A stretch of 64,000 nt of DNA. Origin: CAVYBY01 sp963766935. Its GTDB lineage: Bacteria > Actinomycetota > UBA4738 > HRBIN12. The notes under the pieces are model-generated. The model ran no database searches. It had not been told where the DNA came from and saw only the letters and a list, made by a program, of their open reading frames with translations. The translations under genes and the position numbers were made by a program. Shown one piece after another: positions 9,225 through 16,826 of the stretch. How positions within the stretch are numbered: the stretch's first letter is position 1; the number at the start of each line of letters is the position of its first letter. The DNA is taken from contig CAVYBY010000006.1 of NCBI GenBank assembly GCA_963766935.1, positions 186,001 through 250,000 of the forward strand. The letters are read 5' to 3'.

Positions 9225-10514
9225 ATGCCTCCCGGGCGATCCCAGGAGAACAACGGGGAGAACGATGAACTGGAGCATCAACCCGACCTCAGTTGGGTCG
9301 CCGATGTTCTCCTGGGCATCGGCAGCAGTGCTTCCGTCACCGTGAGCCGGCGCATCCCGCCCGGCCATCACGCGATCCTGTCGTTTCGCGCCCTGCCGCG
9401 AGCCTCCAGACCGTACGTCCTCGTTCCCGAGGGTTCGCCGAGAAGTGCCGCCGAGGCGTTGCGACGTCTCGGCAACCCCGCCGGAAAAGGAAAACGCTTT
9501 GCCGAGGCACTCCTGGCGACCGGAATGGCGACCGGTCTTCCATTGCGGCTCCTTCCCGGACGCCTGCACCTGAGCGTCGCTGACGGGTCCGACGCAGAGG
9601 AACTGGAAACGATCGCCGATCATCTTCAGGAGGTGCTCGGCATCGAGAACCTCTCCGTCGCGGTGATCCTGGGCCAGAGCCGGCGCCCAAATCGCAAGCC
9701 GGTGCTCCGTCTTGTCGGACGGACCGGGGAAACGGTCGCCTTCGCCAAGGTCGGCTGGAACGAGCTCTCGCGTGAGCTTGTTCGCAACGAAGGAGCGGTG
9801 CTTCGCGCCCTCAGCATCGACCCGTCCCGCCCGTCTTCGTTCGACGTTCCGAGCGTGCTCCACGCGGGGGTCTGGCGAGGCATGGAGCTGCTCGTGGTCT
9901 CGGCGGCGCCTCGCGATCATTGGTGGCACGACGGGCCCCCCATCGATCTGCCGGTTTCGGCGACCCGCGAGGTGGCCGAGCTCGGGATCGGGGTGCGGGC
10001 GCCCCTCGCAGAGAGCGGCTACTGGCGCCGCACGATGGAGCGCATCGACCGGACCGACAACGACTCCGATGGGGGCAAGACGCTCAGGATCGCGGCGAAT
10101 CGGATCGGGAACGACGACGGGGCGACGGAAATGATGTTCGGACGATGGCATGGCGACTGGACTCCGTGGAACATGTCCGTCGTCGACGGCCGCCTGTTCG
10201 TCTGGGATTGGGAGCGAAGCGAAGAGGACGTCCCGATCGGACTCGACGCGGCGCACTTCGACTTCGACGTCCGCGCGAAGATCATGGGCGACCCGCCCGA
10301 CCGGGCGATTCGCACCTCGTTGCTCCGGATGGGGCGCGTGCTGCAGAAACTCGGAATCGACCGGTCACTGGCGCCTCTGCTCGCGCGCCTGCACCTGGTC
10401 GAGATGAACCTTCGCTTCCAGGAGGGGCAGGCCATCGGACTCGAGGTCCGCGACGCCATGTACCTGTCGGCCCTGCGGGAACTGCTCGTCAACGTCGGCC
10501 GCGCACCGGTGTGA
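9225..10514 (+). CDS. Phosphotransferase of the APH/choline kinase-like fold
   Basis: The 429-residue protein ends in a kinase fold. The catalytic loop is H309-G-D311 in WHGDWTPWNM and the metal-binding aspartate is D328 in FVWDWERSE, matching the HGDxxxxN...D pattern of aminoglycoside and choline kinases. The first 190 residues are not recognised. ATG 9225 has GGAAGGA six bases upstream; ATG 9210 is an alternative. It shares a divergent promoter region (9068-9224) with the sulfotransferase operon and overlaps a sulfotransferase downstream (GTGA). A sugar or sugar-precursor kinase feeding polysaccharide decoration fits the context, while antibiotic resistance is less likely. Substrate is unknown. 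Confidence 0.75.
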   Translation: MPPGRSQENNGENDELEHQPDLSWVADVLLGIGSSASVTVSRRIPPGHHAILSFRALPRASRPYVLVPEGSPRSAAEALRRLGNPAGKGKRFAEALLATGMATGLPLRLLPGRLHLSVADGSDAEELETIADHLQEVLGIENLSVAVILGQSRRPNRKPVLRLVGRTGETVAFAKVGWNELSRELVRNEGAVLRALSIDPSRPSSFDVPSVLHAGVWRGMELLVVSAAPRDHWWHDGPPIDLPVSATREVAELGIGVRAPLAESGYWRRTMERIDRTDNDSDGGKTLRIAANRIGNDDGATEMMFGRWHGDWTPWNMSVVDGRLFVWDWERSEEDVPIGLDAAHFDFDVRAKIMGDPPDRAIRTSLLRMGRVLQKLGIDRSLAPLLARLHLVEMNLRFQEGQAIGLEVRDAMYLSALRELLVNVGRAPV

Positions 10515-11377
10515 GTGCGCGCCGCGCGGTCCTTTCCCTCGGGAAGGGAGGCCTCGAGAGATACCTCGAACTGACTGGCCCGCTTCGCATGGATCCGGAT
10601 TTCATCCTGATCGGCGCACAGCGGTCGGGCACGACATCGATGTACCGGTATCTGGCCGAGCACCCGTCGGTCGCCCCCACCCTTGTGTCCAAGGGCGTCC
10701 AGTACTTCTCCATGGCCCCGGGGAAGGGCCGCTCGTGGTATCGGGGCCATTTCCCGACTCGTGCCTACCGAGGCATCCACCGCGGGCTGCACCACGCACC
10801 GCTCATCACGGGGGAGGCGAGCCCCTACTACTTGTTCCATCCGCTCGTGCCCGAGCGCGTTGCGGCAGCCCTGCCGGAGGTCAAGCTCATTGTGCTGCTG
10901 CGCGACCCCGTCGGTCGCGCCTACTCGCAGTTCCAGCACGAACGAGAAGGTGGGTTCGAGCCGCTCGCGACCTTCGAGGAGGCCCTCGCCGCGGAGCCCG
11001 AGCGGCTCGCGGGCGAGGAGGAGCGGTTGCGCTCCGACCCGGCCTACCAGAGCTTCGCGCACCAACACTTCGGATATCTCGCCCGGGGCCGTTACGTCGA
11101 GCAGCTCCGGCGGTGGTGGTCCTGGGTCCCGCGCGAGCGGCTCCTCGTCCTGCGGGCGGAGGACCTGTTCCGCGATACCGAGGCGACCCATGCCCGAACG
11201 CTCGAGTTTCTCGGTCTGCCGGCCCGGACCGTGCGAGCCGCCACCGCCTACAACGCCACGCGCTCCGAACCCATGCGCCCCGAGACGAAAGCCCGTCTGC
11301 GCGCCGACTTCGTCCCGGCGAACCGCGAGCTTGCCGACGAGCTCGGCTGGGATCCGGGGTGGGGCTCCGCCTCCTAA
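10511..11377 (+). CDS. Sulfotransferase, paralogue of the 6148-7032 gene
   Basis: The 288-residue PAPS-dependent sulfotransferase has the PAPS loop at residues 35-43 (GAQRSGTTS), the 3'-phosphate motif VLLRDPVGRAYSQFQHE, and the TGEASPYYLFHPLVPER block. The last shared segment is NRELADELGWDPG. These match the gene at 6148-7032 closely, unlike the two cysteine-cluster sulfotransferases between them. GTG 10511 overlaps the TGA of the upstream kinase, so the two are coupled. The pair probably acts on the same glycan pathway as the divergent operon. Confidence 0.88.
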   Translation: MSARRAVLSLGKGGLERYLELTGPLRMDPDFILIGAQRSGTTSMYRYLAEHPSVAPTLVSKGVQYFSMAPGKGRSWYRGHFPTRAYRGIHRGLHHAPLITGEASPYYLFHPLVPERVAAALPEVKLIVLLRDPVGRAYSQFQHEREGGFEPLATFEEALAAEPERLAGEEERLRSDPAYQSFAHQHFGYLARGRYVEQLRRWWSWVPRERLLVLRAEDLFRDTEATHARTLEFLGLPARTVRAATAYNATRSEPMRPETKARLRADFVPANRELADELGWDPGWGSAS

Positions 11378-11405
11378 ACCTCGTCGGCCGGGACGGCCCT
11401 GGGTC

Positions 11406-14066
11406 TCAGCCGCCGAGCCGTCCTCGCACGATCACCCCTGCCGGGGCAACTTCCGCGCGGCGGAGCATCTGCCGCATCGACGCAAGCGAGCTGGGCGTCG
11501 CGCCCCGTGCGTGGACCTCGACGAGAACGAGCGAGGCGGCCCGCGCCACCGGAAGCACATCGGCGATGCCGGCGAACGGTGCGTCGATGACGACCACCTC
11601 GTGCCGCTCCGTCAGGGTGTGCAACGCGCCGGCCACCGCGTCGCCGTCGAACCCACGAACGCCGCGGCGCGCCCGCCGGTCCGGACGGACGACCGAGAGC
11701 CTCGGGAGCGGGCGGCCGAGCAGGCCCGGAGGGGCGCCACCTCCGGGAACGAGGTCAAGAAGAGCGGTTCGGCGTCCGCCCATTGCCAGACCCGCGGCCA
11801 GGTTGGAGGCCACCTCGCCACGGCTCCCCGGCCCGCGGCACAGCACCACGCTGCCCCTGCCCTCCGGCAACAGACCGAGCACGGCCGTTCGAAGCACTCG
11901 GTAGCTGTCGGCCTCGGACTCCCCCGGCCGGTCCCTGAGCGCAAGCCCGTCGCTCGGCGCCCGTCCACGCGGCGAGACGACCGCGAGCACGGGGATGCCG
12001 AGCACGCGCGACACCTCGTCGACGCGGCGCACGCGGGCGCGCTCCGACGTGAGCGCGAACGCGAGGACGCAGCCCAGGATCAGTCCGATTCCGCCCGCCG
12101 TCGCGGCCGGCAACGCCGGGCCTCGCCCGGTGCGCACGCCCACGGTGGCGCGGGTGATGATCGTCCCGATGTCGGCCGCGCGCGCCTCCTCCTCGCGGAT
12201 CTGGTTGGCGACCGCCACGACAATCCGGTTCAGCCGGTCTCGGTCCGTCGCTGCCGCCCGGGATACGGCCGACGTCGCGGGATTCGTCGCGACCGTCCTC
12301 ACCGCCCTGTTCAATTGCTTCTGATCCCGATTGAGCTCGCGACGGAGGCGCTCGACCTTCGCGGCCTGCTCCGAGGTGAGCAGGTCGCTCTCCCGAGCCA
12401 GATAGGCGTCCGCGGCGGCGTTGGCGACGAGCCTGGACGTTCTGGGGCTGCCCGCCAACATGGTGAACTCCAGCACCCTGGCGTCCGGGACCGCCCGGAC
12501 GGCGAGCCCGGCCCGGATCTCGTTGACGCTCGCCAGCCCCGCGGGGAGACGGCTCGGGATCGTGGCGATGACACCGGGCGACACGGCGATCTCGGACTCG
12601 GTAACGAGGCGGTTGTTCTCCGACTCGACGCTCGAGCTCACGACGTCGTTGCCGATCGCCACGGTGGCCGTCGAGGAGTAGCTCGGCGATCGCGTCAGCG
12701 TGAACGCCAGCGTGCCGAAGGTGGCCACTACCGCGATCGACACGACGAGCCAGCGCCGAGACCAGATCGTGGACACGTAGCTACTCAGCGGACGCGGCGG
12801 CAGCCGGTCCTCGACCCCGTCGCGGAAGACGATGGCCGCCGTCGCCATGAGCGTGAATAACTGCAACGGCAGCAGCTCGTAGTACGGCAGCATCACGATC
12901 GCCATTGCGGCGGTCAGGTGCGGCCAAAAGCGCACGTCGTTGGCCGATCGCAACCTGCGGCCGCTTCGAACGAGGATCAGCCCCATCCAACCCAGGAACA
13001 GCAGCGCGCCGGGGATCCCCTGCGAGACGAGCACGAGCCACAGCTGCCCATGAGTCCCGACGGAAGCGTTCGCAGGGTTGTCGTCGGCCGCCTGCGGAGC
13101 GCCGTAGCCGAGGACGGGCTGATTGCCGACGAGGTCGATGGCGATCAGGTTCCGCCCGATCCGGCCCTGGTCGCTGTAGTTGCGCTGGATCCTGCCGACG
13201 ACGACGCCGCCGAGCGGCGTGAAGACCACGGCGAGCAGGAGGGCCACCACCACCGGCACACCCCAGCGCACGACACGACCGTCGTTCGCCTGGGTCAGTC
13301 GCAACCCGGCATACGCAAGCCCGAGCGCAAGCGCGAGCCACGCCCCGCGGTCGAGCGACAGCACGAACGGCGCGACCGACGCGACGAGGAGCACGCCCCA
13401 CATGGTCTTGCGACGCCCCGTCGCGCGCGCGTAGCAATAAAGAGCGAACGGCGTCAGTAGCGCGAAGTTCGACCCCCACGCATTCGGGTAGGGGAACGGC
13501 GCCTGGGTTCGGTGGATGCCGAGTCCACCGAAGGCGTTCTGCTTCGAGAACGCGGGGGTGATCATGTCGCTCACGAGCGGGATGCTCTTCAGACCGCTCG
13601 GGAGCAGCAGCTGCAACGGGCTCTTGAGCGTCAGGCCGGGCAACAGGTCCCCCACCAGCCCGCCGACGGCGATCATCGCCCATCCGGCGGCAATGACGCC
13701 GAAGATGGTCTTGGTCGCGAGCGATCGACGCGGCTCGTTATAGAGGTAGAGGAAGAGCGCCGTCGCCGACAGGTACATCGTCCCGCGGTAGGCCCAGGCC
13801 ATCATCCGGTCGGAGGCGTTGATCTGTGTCACCGACAGCAGCATCCATGCGAGGAAGAGCATCCAGACACCGAATCCGGGCGGCACGTTCACCGTGCGAC
13901 GGCGGAACAGAACGACCAGCAGCAGGATCCCGACGATCGGCCAGACCAGATAGGTCATGCCGAGCAGCCAAAGCACCAACAAGGCCGGGTACGGAAGCAG
14001 CGGCCAGCTCCGCGGAAGCAGGCTTCGCAAGGCCGGCCGCGGGCGACCGGTGCTCGCGGGCGGCAC
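11406..14066 (-). CDS. Fusion of O-antigen ligase/polymerase, Wzz-like chain-length domain and degenerate BY-kinase domain
   Basis: One continuous 886-residue frame joins three parts. Residues about 20-410 are a polytopic Wzy/WaaL O-antigen ligase domain with the periplasmic block THGQLWLVLVSQGIPGALLF. Residues about 429-675 form a Wzz unit with flanking membrane spans near 433-455 and 650-670 and a coiled-coil EQAAKVERLRRELNRDQKQL. Residues about 690-886 resemble a BY-kinase/ParA ATPase, but the P-loop reads CRGPGSRGEVASN and lacks the phosphate-binding lysine, while VVVIDAP keeps a Walker B aspartate. It should polymerise or ligate polysaccharide and set its length; kinase activity is doubtful. 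The start is GTG 14066. A catalytically normal Wzz-kinase is at 20873. Confidence 0.85.
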   Translation of the reverse strand: MPPASTGRPRPALRSLLPRSWPLLPYPALLVLWLLGMTYLVWPIVGILLLVVLFRRRTVNVPPGFGVWMLFLAWMLLSVTQINASDRMMAWAYRGTMYLSATALFLYLYNEPRRSLATKTIFGVIAAGWAMIAVGGLVGDLLPGLTLKSPLQLLLPSGLKSIPLVSDMITPAFSKQNAFGGLGIHRTQAPFPYPNAWGSNFALLTPFALYCYARATGRRKTMWGVLLVASVAPFVLSLDRGAWLALALGLAYAGLRLTQANDGRVVRWGVPVVVALLLAVVFTPLGGVVVGRIQRNYSDQGRIGRNLIAIDLVGNQPVLGYGAPQAADDNPANASVGTHGQLWLVLVSQGIPGALLFLGWMGLILVRSGRRLRSANDVRFWPHLTAAMAIVMLPYYELLPLQLFTLMATAAIVFRDGVEDRLPPRPLSSYVSTIWSRRWLVVSIAVVATFGTLAFTLTRSPSYSSTATVAIGNDVVSSSVESENNRLVTESEIAVSPGVIATIPSRLPAGLASVNEIRAGLAVRAVPDARVLEFTMLAGSPRTSRLVANAAADAYLARESDLLTSEQAAKVERLRRELNRDQKQLNRAVRTVATNPATSAVSRAAATDRDRLNRIVVAVANQIREEEARAADIGTIITRATVGVRTGRGPALPAATAGGIGLILGCVLAFALTSERARVRRVDEVSRVLGIPVLAVVSPRGRAPSDGLALRDRPGESEADSYRVLRTAVLGLLPEGRGSVVLCRGPGSRGEVASNLAAGLAMGGRRTALLDLVPGGGAPPGLLGRPLPRLSVVRPDRRARRGVRGFDGDAVAGALHTLTERHEVVVIDAPFAGIADVLPVARAASLVLVEVHARGATPSSLASMRQMLRRAEVAPAGVIVRGRLGG

Positions 14067-14123
14067 GGGGGCAGTCTTGGGCGCCGTAGGTCGGAGCGTC
14101 TGCGTCGGTGTTCGCCTCCGCGG

Positions 14124-16808
14124 CTAGAACAAGGTGATCTTCTGCGGCTTGACGAACTGTCCGGCCGCGGCGTTCCCGGCGAGGTCCCGGATGGACGACG
14201 ACGGGATGTACGTGACCGTTATCTTGGGCCCCGCACCCAGGGCTCCGCAACCATTGCCGGTACAGGCCCCCCAAACCCGGATGTTCAGGTAGTCCGAACC
14301 GAGCGGTCCGTTGAAGATGACTTTGGTCCCGGCCCACGAGGCGGTGGCGCCGTCCTGGGTGACGTAGGTGTCCCCCCCGCCGTCGAAGTCACCGGCGAAG
14401 AACCCCGGGATGGTGACGGTGTCGTTCCCCGGCCCCAGGGGATCGGAGAGCGTCAGGGTCGTCGTCGACGGGATCGAGGACGGATCGAGGGCCTCGCTCC
14501 ACTCGGACGTGAGCTCGTCGCAGACGTCGGGAGCCGTGGTGGTGTTCGAGGTTCCGGAGCACCCGGCACTGTTGTTGCTGTTGTGCTGGTGGCGGAACGC
14601 GATCGGGACGGGCGAGGCCGCATCGGCCGGGGCGCTCGCCGCGAACGTCGCGTGGTTGCCGGCGGCGTCCTGGATCGCGTTCGGCGACGACAGCTCGATC
14701 TTGAACTGACCGACGCTCGTGTCGGCGTCATCCGCGCCCTCGGCGATCGTCAGGGTCGCCTGCGATCCGGATGTCGAGACCCCGAGGAGGTGACCGTTGG
14801 AGGGCACGTCGGTGAGCGTCCATCCCGCCGTGCAGGGAGCGGGACAGGTCGCGATGGGCTCGCCGAACGTCACGACTGCGCGGTCGACCTTGCCGTTGTG
14901 GTCGTCGTCGAACATCTGCGCGCCGGTTTTGGCAGGCGGCGTCGTGTCGGCGCTCGGCACCCTGACCGTCGTGTACGTGGTGACGGCATTGTCCGATCCG
15001 TCGGGGTCGAAGGCGGGATCCGAGGCCGTCGCCGCATTCGTCAGCGTCATGGGCGACGCCGGTGCCGTCACGGTGATCGTCACCGTTGCGGTCGCGTTGA
15101 ACGCCATGGCCCCGAGCGAGCACGAGACGGTCGACTGGCCGGTGCACGATCCCTGGCTCGCGACGGCCGAGACGAAGGACGCGTCACCGGGGAGCAGGTC
15201 GGCGACGGTCGCGGCGGTGGCCGGGTCGCCACCCTGGTTCACGAGCGTCAGCGTGTAGGCGTACTGCGTGCCGACCGACTGCGTGACCGGCGCCGACACG
15301 TTCAGGTTCAGGTCGACACCGGGAACGCTCTGCACGGTCGTCGAAGCCGTCGAGCTGTTGTTCCCCGGCGTGGGGTCGGTCTCGTTCGCGACGACCGACA
15401 CGGTGTTCTGGACCGTCCCGGAGGATCCGGCCGCGACGGTGATCGTCGGCGACACGGTCGCCCCGACCCCCACCGGCCCCAGCGAGCAGGTGACGGTGCG
15501 CGATCCGCTCGCGTATGCGCACCCCGTGGACGAGCTGACAAACGTGACGCCGGCCGGCAGCACGTCGGTAAGGATCGTGCTCGTTGCCGGGTCCGGTCCG
15601 GCGTTCGACACGAGCGCCGTGTAGGTAAGGGCGTCGCCGACGCTGACCGGATCGGGTGCGTCCGAGAGCGAGACCGAGAGGTCGGCATCGTTCGTGATCG
15701 CGCCATCGGTGAACTGCGCGAAGTGGAGTTGCTTCGTCTGGGAGACGTGATCGAAGTCTCCGCCGACGTACAGACGGGAACCGAACCCGTCCACCGCGAA
15801 CACACCCAGGAATCCGTTCGAGGTGGGCAGCCAGGACTGATCGAGCACACCCGTCGTCGGGTCGACGCGAACGAGCTGCGAGACCGCCTTGCCGTCGTAC
15901 TTGAAGTAGTGGCCACCGAAGTAGGCGAAGGATCCCTCGACCCCGACGCCCTGCACGTTGCCGTCGGTCTTCTTCTCCCAGAGCTTGGCGCCGGCCGACA
16001 CGGTGACGGCGAGCGCCCGCCCACCGGCCCCCCCGCCCGCCGCAAAGATGCGGGTGCCGCTCATCTCGAGGTCGAGGATCGGGTAGCCGGGGTGATAGAC
16101 GCCCCCGAACAACGCGCCGGTCGTGGGGTCGACCGCCGCCAGGCTCCGACCGGCGACGCCGCCGATCGTGGTGAAGAATCCGCCCACGTAGATCCGCGTG
16201 GGCAGGACGATCAGGTCGCGCACCGACTTGTTCGCGCCCGGCGCCCAGGGCAGCAGCGCGCCGGTCGTCGCGTCGAACGCGGCGAGGCGCAGGCGGGCGT
16301 TCGACCCCACCTTCGTGAAGCCGCCGCCCAGGTAGACCGTCGCTCCCATCACGGCGACCGTCTGCACCGAGCTGTTCGGCCACTGGGCGGGAACCCAGGG
16401 CAGCAGCGCGCCGGTCGCCACGCTGAACGCGGCAACCCGCTTCCTCTTGACCGTCCCGACCTTCGTGAAATCGCCCACGACGTAGAGCACGCTGCCGTCG
16501 GGCGAGAGCGCCATGTTGAGGACGTTGCCGTTCAGGTCCGGGTTGAACGGGGTCGGATGACCGGTAGCGCCGTCCAGGGCCCCCAGGTGGTTACGGGCAA
16601 GCCCGGGTCCGTCGTCGGGCACAAGCGCGGTGAACTCGCCGCCCAGGTAGACGGCACCCCCAACCCGCAGCACGGCCAGAACCCGCCCGTCGGCCCCCCA
16701 CGTGTCGTCGGGAAGCAGCGGCAGCGCCGCCGAGGCCGCGGGAGGCAGGATCAGCCCGGCGGCCACCACGACCAGGGTCAGACTGGCAACGATCCACCTG
16801 GTCCGCAT
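14124..16808 (-). CDS. Secreted beta-propeller protein with DUF11 repeats, second of a tandem pair
   Basis: The 894-residue protein has an N-terminal signal peptide (hydrophobic core to about residue 28). A beta-propeller of LYVVGDFTKVGTVKRKRVAAF-type blades covers about 30-370. Two DUF11 conserved-repeat domains follow, each with NAGPDPATS...TDVLPAG and T..VSCSLG cores. Next is a FDDDHNGKVDR calcium-loop-like motif, then a C-terminal domain with TSEWSEAL and SIRDLAGNAA blocks. DUF11 domains occur in surface adhesins and structural wall proteins. ATG 16808 is preceded by GGAGGG. It starts 18 bases after the stop of its paralogue. There is no sortase signal or C-terminal membrane anchor, so it is probably released or bound non-covalently. 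Confidence 0.83.
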   Translation of the reverse strand: MRTRWIVASLTLVVVAAGLILPPAASAALPLLPDDTWGADGRVLAVLRVGGAVYLGGEFTALVPDDGPGLARNHLGALDGATGHPTPFNPDLNGNVLNMALSPDGSVLYVVGDFTKVGTVKRKRVAAFSVATGALLPWVPAQWPNSSVQTVAVMGATVYLGGGFTKVGSNARLRLAAFDATTGALLPWAPGANKSVRDLIVLPTRIYVGGFFTTIGGVAGRSLAAVDPTTGALFGGVYHPGYPILDLEMSGTRIFAAGGGAGGRALAVTVSAGAKLWEKKTDGNVQGVGVEGSFAYFGGHYFKYDGKAVSQLVRVDPTTGVLDQSWLPTSNGFLGVFAVDGFGSRLYVGGDFDHVSQTKQLHFAQFTDGAITNDADLSVSLSDAPDPVSVGDALTYTALVSNAGPDPATSTILTDVLPAGVTFVSSSTGCAYASGSRTVTCSLGPVGVGATVSPTITVAAGSSGTVQNTVSVVANETDPTPGNNSSTASTTVQSVPGVDLNLNVSAPVTQSVGTQYAYTLTLVNQGGDPATAATVADLLPGDASFVSAVASQGSCTGQSTVSCSLGAMAFNATATVTITVTAPASPMTLTNAATASDPAFDPDGSDNAVTTYTTVRVPSADTTPPAKTGAQMFDDDHNGKVDRAVVTFGEPIATCPAPCTAGWTLTDVPSNGHLLGVSTSGSQATLTIAEGADDADTSVGQFKIELSSPNAIQDAAGNHATFAASAPADAASPVPIAFRHQHNSNNSAGCSGTSNTTTAPDVCDELTSEWSEALDPSSIPSTTTLTLSDPLGPGNDTVTIPGFFAGDFDGGGDTYVTQDGATASWAGTKVIFNGPLGSDYLNIRVWGACTGNGCGALGAGPKITVTYIPSSSIRDLAGNAAAGQFVKPQKITLF

Positions 16809-16826
16809 CGTGAAAGGCCCTCCGGG

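Noticed and set aside
9225..10514. Aminoglycoside resistance gene
   Set aside because: The catalytic motifs fit the whole APH/choline kinase superfamily, and the context is polysaccharide modification, so a resistance call is not supported.
10683..12860. A 725-codon plus-strand frame
   Set aside because: Out-of-frame with the sulfotransferase and antisense to the ligase-Wzz gene.
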